From NCBI RefSeq assembly GCF_040096285.1, contig NZ_JBBMEY010000006.1, positions 1 through 64,000 of the forward strand: DNA of 64,000 nt. The letters are read 5' to 3'. Shown here one piece after another: positions 25,876-32,474 of the stretch. Origin of the DNA: Ruminococcoides intestinihominis. Lineage in GTDB: Bacteria; Bacillota; Clostridia; Oscillospirales; Acutalibacteraceae. The notes beneath the pieces are model-generated. The model was not told the origin of the DNA and ran no database searches. It was given only the letters and a program-made list of their open reading frames with translations. Numbering within the stretch: position 1 is the stretch's first letter; each line of letters starts with the position of its first letter. A program made the position numbers and the translations under genes.

Positions 25876-26301
25876 ATGAAGAAAACTAGGTTACTGAAAA
25901 TCGTTCTAAAAAGGACAGGTGCATTCAAACTACTATGTTCTTATATTGTAGTTTTTGTTGCAGTAAGCATTGGCATTATGATTGTTGAACCTAACATAAA
26001 CAGACTTATTGACAGTCTATGGTATTCATTTAGTGTAGCAACAACTATTGGCTTTGGCGACATAACTGCAGTTACTTTAATAGGTAGAATTCTCTCAATT
26101 TTCCTTTCAATATGTTCAATACTGATTATTGCAGTAGTACCGGGTATTATCACCAGTTACTACATAGAAAGTACAAAATTAAGGGAAAAAGAAAGTAGTG
26201 CAAAGTTTCTTGATGACCTAGAAAGACTGTCTGAATTATCAAAGGAAGAACTTACTGCTCTATCTGAAAGAGTTAAAAATTTTAACAAGAAAAAGAAATA
26301 A
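25876..26301 (+). CDS. Two-TM potassium channel pore protein
   Basis: 141 residues. TM1 (about 16-38), a pore loop WYSFSVATTIGFGDITAVT with the selectivity filter TIGFGD, TM2 (about 77-97), then a charged helical tail of about 40 residues. This is the minimal Ion_trans_2 (KcsA-like) layout without an RCK or cyclic-nucleotide domain. It should form a tetrameric K+ channel. GAGGTGG precedes the ATG, and the flavin reductase gene follows after 23 bases, so they may be cotranscribed. Confidence 0.88.
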   Translation: MKKTRLLKIVLKRTGAFKLLCSYIVVFVAVSIGIMIVEPNINRLIDSLWYSFSVATTIGFGDITAVTLIGRILSIFLSICSILIIAVVPGIITSYYIESTKLREKESSAKFLDDLERLSELSKEELTALSERVKNFNKKKK

Positions 26302-26324
26302 TATTCATATTAAGGAGAAAAGAT

Positions 26325-26849
26325 ATGAAAATTGTAATAGTAAACGGCAGTCCAAGAAAAGGCAACACCTACTCAGCTATTAACGCATTTGTTGAAGGTG
26401 CAAAGGATAACAACGACATTGAAGTTATCGACTCATACAAGCTAAAGATTAGTCCTTGTGTAGCTTGTGGTACTTGTGAATGTTACAAGGGTTGTGTAGC
26501 AAAAGATGACAGTAACCCTACTGTTGATAAATTAGTAAATGCTGATATGATAATATTTGCCACACCTGTATATTGGTGGGGAATTACTGCACAGATAAAG
26601 TTAGTAATTGACAAATGCTACTGCAAAGGTGCTTTGCTAAAGAATAAGAAAGTTGGAGTTATTGCAATCGGTGGTTCACCTACAACTAATGTTCAGTATG
26701 AACTGATTGAAAAGCAGTTTCAATGTATTGGTGATTACTTAGATTGGGATATTAAATTTCACAAATCTTTCTTTGCAAGTGAAAAAGATGACCTACTAAA
26801 AAATGAAAGTGCTATGAAAGAACTTAAAGCACTTGGTAAAGAAATTTAA
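26325..26849 (+). CDS. Flavodoxin-fold NAD(P)H-dependent oxidoreductase
   Basis: 174 residues. N-terminal FMN-phosphate loop IVNGSPRKGNTYSAI, a Cys-rich segment CVACGTCECYKGC (about residue 46) of the kind found in iron-sulfur flavoprotein/NADPH-FMN reductase relatives, ATPVYWWGITAQIKLVIDK (about 85) contacting flavin, and VIAIGGSPTTN. It probably reduces flavins, quinones or similar acceptors in an anaerobe. The clustered cysteines could hold a cluster or be redox active. AAGGAG ribosome site. Physiological substrate unknown. Confidence 0.85.
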   Translation: MKIVIVNGSPRKGNTYSAINAFVEGAKDNNDIEVIDSYKLKISPCVACGTCECYKGCVAKDDSNPTVDKLVNADMIIFATPVYWWGITAQIKLVIDKCYCKGALLKNKKVGVIAIGGSPTTNVQYELIEKQFQCIGDYLDWDIKFHKSFFASEKDDLLKNESAMKELKALGKEI

Positions 26850-26871
26850 TTTTTTATTTATCCATATAAAA

Positions 26872-26904
26872 AGGAGCAACTGCTAAAGTTGCTCCTAATT
26901 TTTT
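26872..26904 (+). terminator. Terminator of the channel/reductase unit
   Basis: AGGAGCAACT (26872-26881) pairs with AGTTGCTCCT (26887-26896), followed by AATTTTTT. Confidence 0.8.
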
Positions 26905-26936
26905 ACTGAGTAATGGGACTTGAACCCGTACATCAC
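26905..26936 (-). pseudogene. tRNA 3'-end remnant (T-arm)
   Basis: On the minus strand 26905-26936 reads GATGTACGGGTTCAAGTCCC followed by ATTAC, a T-stem/loop (GGGTTCAAGTCCC) with one mismatched pair and a short acceptor-like end. There is no D-arm or anticodon arm upstream; instead the LMW-phosphatase terminator comes directly before it. It is therefore a tRNA fragment caught between two terminators, probably a scar of integration or of the tRNA-linked repeat seen at 28.4-28.9 kb. Confidence 0.5.
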
Positions 26937-26937
26937 A

Positions 26938-26976
26938 AAAGCTAGGCTAATTTAGAATTAACCTAGCTTTATTTTA
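26938..26976 (-). terminator. Terminator of the LMW phosphatase gene
   Basis: AAAGCTAGG (26938-26946) pairs with CCTAGCTTT (26962-26970), with an inner AATT-rich extension. It begins right after the stop codon of the minus-strand gene. Confidence 0.7.
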
Positions 26977-27441
26977 TTATTTAGTTAAATATTCTAGCAA
27001 TGCTTTACAACCATTATAAATATCATTGTAGCATTTTTCAAAATCTCCGGTATACCATGGGTCAGACACATCTCTGTCACTACCTGCATAACTCATTAGC
27101 TTGTGAATTTTATTATTCGGATCACCCTTTAAAATTCTGCTCATATTGCGTACATTGTTACTATCCATAGGAATTAACAAATCATATTTATCATAGTCGG
27201 ATTTTTTAATCTGTACTGCCCTTTTTCCATTGCAATCAATGTTGTGTAAATTTAAAATTTCTTTTGCCGGTGGATATACAGGATTACCAACGCCATTCCA
27301 TATTTCTTCTGTGCTGGTAGCTGACGAAGTAACAACAAAGTCACCTTCAAGACCTTTCTTCTTTATCATATCTTTAAATATAAACTCTGCCATTGGTGAC
27401 CTGCAAATATTACCATGGCACACAAACATTATCTTTGTCAT
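26977..27441 (-). CDS. Low-molecular-weight protein-tyrosine phosphatase
   Basis: 154 residues. The N-terminal P-loop IMFVCHGNICRSPMAEFIF holds the nucleophile Cys and Arg (C-x5-R-S), and the general-acid loop is VSDPWYTGDF with Asp near residue 122. This fold also includes arsenate reductases, but the DP general-acid loop fits the phosphatase branch. The usual target is a bacterial tyrosine kinase controlling polysaccharide or stress responses; no kinase is nearby. AAAGG ribosome site. Its upstream region is one copy of a 77-bp direct repeat. Confidence 0.92.
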   Translation of the reverse strand: MTKIMFVCHGNICRSPMAEFIFKDMIKKKGLEGDFVVTSSATSTEEIWNGVGNPVYPPAKEILNLHNIDCNGKRAVQIKKSDYDKYDLLIPMDSNNVRNMSRILKGDPNNKIHKLMSYAGSDRDVSDPWYTGDFEKCYNDIYNGCKALLEYLTK

Positions 27442-27462
27442 TATATTTTCCTTTCATATTTG

Positions 27463-27539
27463 GTTTAATTATTCCTAAAATTTATTTTAATTGTACCACA
27501 AAAAGAAAGTTCTTGCTACAAAAAACCTACTCAACAAAA
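27463..27539. repeat. 77-bp direct repeat, copy 1
   Basis: Starts GTTTAATTATTCCTAAAATT and ends in CCTACTCAACAAAA. It matches 28188-28264 over 77 bases with about two differences. It lies just upstream of the LMW phosphatase start. Confidence 0.85.
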
Positions 27540-27618
27540 TGACTCTATATCAATAAATTATGAGTAATGCAATAAAATAAGTATAGGTAAAAACTATCCA
27601 AATTTCATAAATCAATTA

Positions 27619-28158
27619 TTACAATTTAATTATGTAATACTTCAAATTGTTATTACCTATCCAAGTAACTTTATAACAATTATTGATTAGTATTTCTTCA
27701 TTTTTCCTACCGGTAGGTTTTTTTATTGTTCCTTGAATTAATTTCTGTCCTCTGAAAAATGAATATATACCATCTTGCTTATTGCCGGAATAAAAATTCT
27801 TGTTACTAACTAATGTTAAACAATAAGTGCCTTTGAAACCTCTTTCCCTGAGTTATTCCATAAATTTTATATCTTTTACACAAGAAAACATTTGCTCCGG
27901 GTATTGACCGTTTTGAGGATATTTTAATTCTATGGCATACTTCTCACTTTCATTATATATAACAATATCCATCTCATGCTTTATTGTTTTAGTAATATTA
28001 AAAAATTTAGTATTTCTTTCAAATTGTATTTTATAATTTGTTAGTTCATTACGAAGAAAAATCCCCAATTCGTGTTGTAAACTAAATTCATTATAAACTT
28101 CAATTTTTTCTTCTAATATAAGTTTCATAAAACTATTCATAAGTGTTACTAAATTCAT
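27619..28158 (-). pseudogene. PD-(D/E)XK-like nuclease-fold gene with one in-frame stop
   Basis: The first part (from ATG 28158) ends at TAA 27853-27855 after KDIKFME. The frame then continues without a break for another 77 codons (LRERGFKGTYCLTLVSNKNF and on to NLKYYIIKL) to a TAA at 27619-27621. The two halves read as one protein of about 179 residues; the stop is where many proteins would carry Gln, so a single CAA-to-TAA change explains it. HEMDIVIYNESEKYAIELKY looks like the D...E-x-K core of a restriction-endonuclease-like fold. I recall related proteins in Firmicutes mobile regions. The gene lies between two copies of a 77-bp direct repeat, close to an integrase. Function unknown. Confidence 0.7.
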
Positions 28159-28187
28159 TTCTACACACCCCACACGATATTTTTATA

Positions 28188-28264
28188 GTTTAATTATTCC
28201 TAAAATTTATTTTAATTGTACCACAAAAAGAAAATTCTTGCTACAAAAAGCCTACTCAACAAAA
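28188..28264. repeat. 77-bp direct repeat, copy 2
   Basis: Second copy of the 27463-27539 repeat. Its distal end forms one arm of a terminator (28248-28277). Together the copies bracket the broken nuclease-like gene. Confidence 0.85.
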
Positions 28265-28277
28265 GTTAAGTAGGCTT
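28243..28277 (-). terminator. Terminator behind a gene remnant
   Basis: 28248-28260 (AAGCCTACTCAAC) pairs with 28265-28277 (GTTAAGTAGGCTT) with one mismatch. A TTTTTG tail follows on the minus strand. The only candidate upstream is the coding remnant at 28299-28358. Confidence 0.65.
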
Positions 28278-28298
28278 AGATTTAGGTATTAAGTTAAA

Positions 28299-28358
28299 TT
28301 ACTTCTGCACATATTCTTTGATTTGGTTATATGATAGGTTATTGTCACCACCATAAGT
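28299..28358 (-). pseudogene. C-terminal coding remnant before a terminator
   Basis: Nineteen sense codons end in a stop right before a terminator: TYGGDNNLSYNQIKEYVQK. It looks like the genuine end of a lost protein, with a stop codon directly upstream and no start. The family cannot be assigned from so short a piece. Confidence 0.4.
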
Positions 28359-28372
28359 TTAGAAGATTGGCA

Positions 28373-28410
28373 GGCTCTATTTTTCTTACCCCAACATTTA
28401 TTATAGAGCC
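28373..28410. repeat. Inverted repeat GGCTCTAT / ATAGAGCC
   Basis: Perfect 8-bp arms at 28373-28380 and 28403-28410 around 22 bases. It lies between the gene remnant and the first tRNA-linked repeat and could be an element end or a weak terminator. Confidence 0.4.
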
Positions 28411-28422
28411 ATTATGGTTTAT

Positions 28423-28537
28423 GGGTGACATACTTTCTTCTTTCACTACTGCCTACCTCGCTTATTAAGCACAAATACGAAAGGATAGAGGCATCTACGC
28501 CCTCCCTAAAAACAATTTATAGAATTGTTTTCTTAAC
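28423..28537. repeat. tRNA-associated repeat, copy A
   Basis: Begins GGGTGACATACTTTCTTCTT and ends TTTTCTTAAC. It matches copy B (28731-28846) almost base for base except in the terminal palindrome, which here is AAAACAATT...AATTGTTTT. The unit from 28423 to 28672 is bounded by GGGTGACA and TGTCACCC, the latter part of an inverted tRNA-Leu 3' end. Confidence 0.85.
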
Positions 28538-28655
28538 TCCAAGTACAACATGGTCGTTTAGCGTTGTGCATAAATGCACTTCCTCAAACTCCCTGTTGTA
28601 GCTCTTCCTCGAACTCCTTTCTTCTGCCACCGGCAGCAGTCGTTCTCGTCACACT

Positions 28656-28671
28656 TTCAAGTCCTGTCACC
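28656..28671 (+). repeat. Inverted copy of the tRNA-Leu 3' end (1)
   Basis: TTCAAGTCCTGTCACC on the plus strand equals the T-loop/acceptor sequence of the minus-strand tRNA-Leu at 28921-29005 over all 16 bases. It closes repeat unit A. Confidence 0.75.
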
Positions 28672-28689
28672 CTAGGGCTTGTTGTATAA

Positions 28690-28723
28690 AGAAAAAGAGA
28701 AGTACTAATGTACTTCTCTTTTT
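28690..28723 (-). terminator. Terminator-like hairpin next to repeat B
   Basis: AAAAAGAGAAGTAC (28691-28704) pairs perfectly with GTACTTCTCTTTTT (28709-28722). On the minus strand it follows GTCACCCGCACCA, the same end as tRNA-Leu, and so mimics the tRNA-Leu plus terminator layout. Confidence 0.7.
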
Positions 28724-28730
28724 CTTGGTG

Positions 28731-28846
28731 CGGGTGACATACTTTCTTCTTTCACTACTGTCTACCTCGCTTATTAAGCACAAATACGAAAGGATAGAGG
28801 CATCTACGCCCTCCCTAAAAACAGTCCACCGGACTGTTTTCTTAAC
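28731..28846. repeat. tRNA-associated repeat, copy B
   Basis: Near-identical to copy A at 28423-28537, but the terminal palindrome is AAAACAGTCC...GGACTGTTTT instead of AAAACAATT...AATTGTTTT. Both arms changed together, so base pairing is kept. On the minus strand this copy ends GTCACCCGCACCA, like a tRNA 3' end with CCA. Confidence 0.85.
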
Positions 28847-28853
28847 GGTCACC

Positions 28854-28869
28854 TTCAAGTCCTGTCACC
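28854..28869 (+). repeat. Inverted copy of the tRNA-Leu 3' end (2)
   Basis: TTCAAGTCCTGTCACC again, identical to 28656-28671 and opposite in orientation to tRNA-Leu. It closes repeat unit B. Confidence 0.75.
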
Positions 28870-28885
28870 GCTTTGCTGGTATAAT

Positions 28886-28919
28886 AAAAATAGACAACAC
28901 TAACGTGTTGTCTATTTTT
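28886..28919 (-). terminator. Terminator of tRNA-Leu
   Basis: AAAAATAGACAACAC (28886-28900) pairs with GTGTTGTCTATTTTT (28905-28919). It begins one base after the CCA end on the minus strand. Confidence 0.85.
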
Positions 28920-28920
28920 A

Positions 28921-29005
28921 TGGTGCGGGTGACAGGACTTGAACCTGCACGTCGGTGAACACTAGAACCTAAATCTAGCGCGTCTGCCAATTCCGCCACA
29001 CCCGC
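28921..29005 (-). tRNA. tRNA-Leu (anticodon UAG)
   Basis: 85 bases including an encoded CCA. The acceptor stem pairs GCGGGTG with CACCCGC. The D-arm is in GGCGGAATTGGCAGACGCGC, the anticodon arm is CTAGA-TTTAGGT-TCTAG with anticodon TAG, a long class II variable arm follows (TGTTCACCGACG region), and the T-arm is CAGGTTCAAGTCCTG. It has a good promoter upstream and a terminator right after the CCA. Confidence 0.95.
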
Positions 29006-29049
29006 ATATATTTTATTTTGCGTTTTGCTGTCTCTCAACAACGATATTT

Positions 29050-29078
29050 ATTATATCTTATGATGTCCTAAAAGTCAA
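29050..29078 (-). promoter_or_regulatory. Promoter of tRNA-Leu
   Basis: TTGACT (29073-29078), 17-bp spacer and perfect TATAAT (29050-29055) on the minus strand. Confidence 0.78.
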
Positions 29079-29118
29079 CACTTTTTTGCAAAAATATTTA
29101 AAAAGTGATAAAAACACA

Positions 29119-29165
29119 GAAAATCGCCCCAAAAACAGCCTATTAATGAGGTTTGGGCGATAAAA
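29119..29165 (-). terminator. Imperfect hairpin upstream of the tRNA promoter
   Basis: ATCGCCC (29123-29129) pairs with GGGCGAT (29155-29161), with further partial pairing inside. TTTT follows on the minus strand. It probably backs up the integrase terminator and shields tRNA-Leu. Confidence 0.5.
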
Positions 29166-29228
29166 AAGTATTTTATAAATATCTATTGATTATAAATTCC
29201 AACTGATTATTTTTCTTTTATAGCATAA

Positions 29229-29265
29229 AAAATGCCTAGTAATTTCTTAAAAAACTAGGCATTTT
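29229..29265 (-). terminator. Terminator of the integrase operon
   Basis: AAAATGCCTAGT (29229-29240) pairs with ACTAGGCATTTT (29254-29265), 60 bases past the integrase stop. Confidence 0.8.
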
Positions 29266-29281
29266 CTTGTGAAAAAATTTC

Positions 29282-29303
29282 TCTGGTGCAGTTCTGGTGC
29301 AGT
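29282..29303. repeat. Tandem 11-bp repeat, possible att/arm site
   Basis: TCTGGTGCAGT occurs twice in direct tandem, right behind the integrase gene. The core TGGTGC is also the sequence at the tRNA-Leu CCA end (28921-28926). Position and repetition suggest a recombination or integrase-binding site; this is inference. Confidence 0.45.
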
Positions 29304-29325
29304 AGCAAAAGATTTTCATTAAATT

Positions 29326-30498
29326 TTATATACTTAAATTCTGCTGACAATAGGTATTAAACTGTTCCATTGCAGGGTTATTTAGTCTATCAAAAACATC
29401 ACAATATGTATTTATAGTTACAGAAATATCGGTATGTCCCATCCAGTTTTTCAAAACTTCTGCCGATATTCCTGACTCAATAACTCTAGTTGCAAAGGTA
29501 TGTCTTAGAAGATGCTGACCACCACTGATTTCTATATTTAGCTTCTTACATATTCTGGTAAACGAACTATTCACTTGTGAGGTGGATATTGGTCTATTGC
29601 TTTTAAAATTATAAAACAGTAGTCCGTTATCATTCTCTTTATAGTTTGTCAAAACTTCCTTTAGGATAGGCACTAAACAATCTTGAATTGGTACATCACG
29701 ATAACCTTTTTGAGTTTTTGTTCTGTCCCCTACTTTTATTGCATAATTTATACCTCTTGTAACGGTATTTCTAACATGTATAAGTCTATTTCTCAAATCA
29801 ATATCCTTAGCAGTCAAAGCACAAATTTCTCCCATTCTAAGTCCGGCAAAAAGTTCAATGTAAAACATAGGTCTGTAATCAATAGCATTTTTATTGATTT
29901 TCATATCTTTAAGATAATTAAGAAAATCATTTTCTTCTTCAACAGTAAAGGCTACTACTTTCTTAGTGGGTTTATCTGACTTTGGCTTTCTAATAAACGG
30001 ACTATCCATCAAGTTATATCCCATTAATCTTTTATGTATGGCAAGGTTATAAGCTTTAGACATTGAAGAATACACTTTATCAATTACACTATTAGAATAG
30101 TGCTTTATCGAAAATAAAAAATCATTAATTTGATTTGTTTGTATCTTTGTAATTGGAATTTTAGCCAGACTTCCTTTTTCTATAATTCGAACAGTCAGCA
30201 GTCTTCTGTTATAAGCAGAATCTTGTATTCTATTCATATTGTGGTCATACTCTGCATCTTCCTTAAGCAAATCAACTATTGTAGCATCTGTAGTTTCACA
30301 AATTTTTTGCTCCATAATATCTTTTAATAATTGATTTCTCTTTTTAATAAGTTCTGTTTTAGTTGATGCTGATAAACTTTTTCTTGCTATTTCTCCACTA
30401 TACTTTTGATAACTTATTTGGCATCTCCATCTCTTACGACTTTTATCATAGAAAATTGTGCCTTCGCCGTTACCTTTTCTCTTAGGTTTATTTGCCAT
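29326..30498 (-). CDS. Tyrosine recombinase (Tn916/phage-type integrase)
   Basis: 390 residues. An N-terminal AP2-like arm-binding domain (GTIFYDKSRKRWRCQISYQK), a core-binding SAM-like domain (about 65-165), and a catalytic domain with Arg in ELFAGLRMGEICAL, Lys in the beta-hairpin GDRTKTQKGYRDVPI, H-x-x-R in HLLRHTFATRV, His in MGHTDIS and the nucleophile Tyr in TINTYCDVF. All catalytic residues are present, so it may be active. GTG 30507 lies in the GAGGTG ribosome site; ATG 30498 is chosen. It is cotranscribed with the HTH gene 12 bases upstream. The gene lies on the promoter side of tRNA-Leu, not the usual 3' side. Confidence 0.93.
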   Translation of the reverse strand: MANKPKRKGNGEGTIFYDKSRKRWRCQISYQKYSGEIARKSLSASTKTELIKKRNQLLKDIMEQKICETTDATIVDLLKEDAEYDHNMNRIQDSAYNRRLLTVRIIEKGSLAKIPITKIQTNQINDFLFSIKHYSNSVIDKVYSSMSKAYNLAIHKRLMGYNLMDSPFIRKPKSDKPTKKVVAFTVEEENDFLNYLKDMKINKNAIDYRPMFYIELFAGLRMGEICALTAKDIDLRNRLIHVRNTVTRGINYAIKVGDRTKTQKGYRDVPIQDCLVPILKEVLTNYKENDNGLLFYNFKSNRPISTSQVNSSFTRICKKLNIEISGGQHLLRHTFATRVIESGISAEVLKNWMGHTDISVTINTYCDVFDRLNNPAMEQFNTYCQQNLSI

Positions 30499-30510
30499 AA
30501 AAAACACCTC

Positions 30511-30840
30511 TTATTGATTATTAATCCAAGTATTTCTTTCACTACTTTTTCTCTTTACTGAAAAGAAATTAATGAAAGCAGTTTTTAGTACAAGTTGTTT
30601 TTTGCCTAAATCTGTAGAAGGAAATTCAGGATGTCGAAACAACTCCTCTACTGTTTTCCTAGACCAGCCGGTCATCTTCATGACATCTTCAATATTAAAG
30701 AACAAGTTATTAACTACTTGATTATTAATGTTACGAGATATTTCTTCAATCTGTTTTTGCAATTCTAACAATGCAGGAATTGTTAATACAATATCTTCTT
30801 TATTTTCTGACTTTTCAATTAAATTTTTAGTTTTTTTCAT
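30511..30840 (-). CDS. Excisionase-like helix-turn-helix protein
   Basis: 109 residues. An N-terminal coiled helix (about 25-40), then NIEDVMKMTGWSRKTVEELF as a MerR/excisionase-type helix-turn-helix, then GKKQLVLKTAFINFF as the wing, and a basic tail. Small winged-helix proteins directly upstream of a tyrosine integrase are usually excisionases or element repressors; that role is inferred from position. AAGGAG ribosome site. A 7-bp palindrome lies in its promoter region. Confidence 0.75.
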   Translation of the reverse strand: MKKTKNLIEKSENKEDIVLTIPALLELQKQIEEISRNINNQVVNNLFFNIEDVMKMTGWSRKTVEELFRHPEFPSTDLGKKQLVLKTAFINFFSVKRKSSERNTWINNQ

Positions 30841-30873
30841 AATAAAAAACTCCTTTTTGTTATATTAAATCAA

Positions 30874-30898
30874 AAACGAATAATCTGTATCTTCGTTT
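30874..30898. promoter_or_regulatory. Palindrome upstream of the excisionase gene
   Basis: AAACGAA (30874-30880) and TTCGTTT (30892-30898), perfect 7-bp arms 11 bases apart, about 35 bases before the excisionase start. A likely operator for control of the int/xis unit. Confidence 0.45.
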
Positions 30899-30899
30899 C

Positions 30900-31186
30900 A
30901 CTGAATTATCAAACAAAATGGAGTTAAATTTTTATTCTTTACAAAAATTTATTTCCTATAAAGAACTATAGTATTTAATTTGACAAATAATATTTGCTAA
31001 CTTCTTTACTGCTATAAAGCCTTTAGCAAATGCTATTTTATTTTGTTCGATTAATTCAGTTCTTATATTCTAATACAATTTATTCGATTTTGATTCTTTC
31101 TTATAGCATGATGTTAGCACAGTTACCTTAATAATACAATGTACATTTTTATGAATTTGTGCATAATTGATTCTAATTTTAAATAT
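30900..31186. other. Intergenic region upstream of int/xis
   Basis: No gene can be supported. ATTTGCTAA (30992-31000) and TTAGCAAAT (31023-31031) form a 9-bp inverted repeat with a 22-base loop. TTCGATT occurs at about 31048 and 31081. This would be the inner edge of the integrated element, but no matching end repeat was found. Confidence 0.35.
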
Positions 31187-31222
31187 AAAACAACCTACAA
31201 GTAACTACTCATAGGTTGGTTC
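31187..31222 (-). terminator. Terminator of TPR gene 1
   Basis: CAACCTA (31191-31197) pairs with TAGGTTG (31212-31218), with TTTTAT after it on the minus strand. The whole stretch, including TACTTATTAA beyond it, recurs at 34437-34482. Confidence 0.65.
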
Positions 31223-31241
31223 TATACTTATTAAGTTTTAA

Positions 31242-32288
31242 TCAAGAGTTTAATTCTTTTTCGATTTCATCCAACAGGTTCTTGATTTCAGCTTTAGGAG
31301 ATAGATTATAAGCAATATCCAAGAAATACTTTGCCATTTCAAAATCTTCTTCAGCATAAGCCTCTTCGCCACAATCAACTGCTAATTTTATAATTTTTTG
31401 ATTTGGCTTTAGTGAGATACCATAATTATTAGTAAACTTCATCTCATCACCAAATGAAATATCATTTTCAGTTATACCACTTTCATCCTGAATAAACTCA
31501 AGTTCATTGTAAGCGTCTCCGGAATTGTCATCATACTTTAGGCTGGTATTGTAACAAATATAAGCCTCTTTCCACAATTCATTTTCAGAAAAAAACTTTC
31601 CTAATGTTCTGTAAACATAAGCTAATTCCTTTGGTTCAAAAGTATATTTAAAAACTTCATTAAAAAGCTTTAAACATTTTTTCCCACTAATATTACCATT
31701 AATACTTAAAGTTTCAGCATATTGTAATGTGATGGTTGCTGATACAGGATTCCATTTTCTTGCTTTTTCAAAGGCTGTTTGAGCTTCTTCAAATTCTTCT
31801 AAATTCCATAGTACAGAACCATACATAAAATATATTGTTGCATACGGAAATGGTACTGCATATATTTCTCTTCTTTCTTTTCTATGCAAAGAACGGTAAA
31901 GTACCTCTTGCATAGATTCTTCAAAGCTGAAAAATACCATTTTGGAATTTTCTTTAAATGTACCATCATTGATATAGCCTTCCCCTTCTTCAATCAACTT
32001 TTCAGCTAATGAAAGTGCTATATCATAGTCACCGTTTCCAATAATATTTGCAATCCTATCTAGTTCTTCACTTATTCTGGGAACTTCTTTTTCAAAAGAT
32101 TGCACAAGTTTTTCTTTTTCAGCAAAAGGAATAGCTTCACTAATAAGCAACCCTATTGCGTAAAGTGTATCCTTATCCTCTTTACTGCCCTCGAATTTTT
32201 CAATTATACTATCTAGGAACTCAGTATCTTTCTCTAAGTCACCGGTCATTACACTCTTTAGTTCTTTAATAATTTCTTTATCGTTCAT
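31242..32288 (-). CDS. TPR-repeat protein, paralog 1
   Basis: 348 residues, cytoplasmic (no signal or TM). All-helical, with tetratricopeptide-like repeats in the second half: AIYFMYGSVLWNLEEFEEAQ-like segments near residue 150, ATITLQYAETL, LAYVYRTLGKFFSENELWKE, and EEDFEMAKYFLDIAYNLSPK near the end. It aligns along its length with the protein at 33131-34183, for instance FPYATIYFMYGS versus FPFATVYFFYGN and KARKWNPVSATI versus KAKRWNPMDADI. The two are tandem duplicates separated by a SIMPL-domain gene. No partner or function is known to me. No clear ribosome site of AGGAGG type is seen; AAAGG is near. Confidence 0.75.
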   Translation of the reverse strand: MNDKEIIKELKSVMTGDLEKDTEFLDSIIEKFEGSKEDKDTLYAIGLLISEAIPFAEKEKLVQSFEKEVPRISEELDRIANIIGNGDYDIALSLAEKLIEEGEGYINDGTFKENSKMVFFSFEESMQEVLYRSLHRKERREIYAVPFPYATIYFMYGSVLWNLEEFEEAQTAFEKARKWNPVSATITLQYAETLSINGNISGKKCLKLFNEVFKYTFEPKELAYVYRTLGKFFSENELWKEAYICYNTSLKYDDNSGDAYNELEFIQDESGITENDISFGDEMKFTNNYGISLKPNQKIIKLAVDCGEEAYAEEDFEMAKYFLDIAYNLSPKAEIKNLLDEIEKELNS

Positions 32289-32474
32289 ATAACACCTTTA
32301 ATATTTCAAATTTTTTATAATATAATTCTGTCTATATCGGCATTTTAACACATACAACTATAAAAAAACAATAGGTATATTAATAATAACAAATACACTT
32401 TGCAATTTTCATAGATATTTTTCGATTAATATTTACTTATCAACCTTATCACATACAAAACAAAGATAAAAGTA

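Noticed and set aside
28667..28858. Minus-strand ORF of 63 codons in repeat B
   Set aside because: It lies wholly in the repeat and terminator, has no ribosome site, and copy A does not keep the frame as a gene would.
28725..28958. Plus-strand ORF ending VRVTGLEPARR
   Set aside because: It reads through the antisense of tRNA-Leu and the repeat; the VRVTGLEP string is the known false translation of a tRNA-Leu 3' end.
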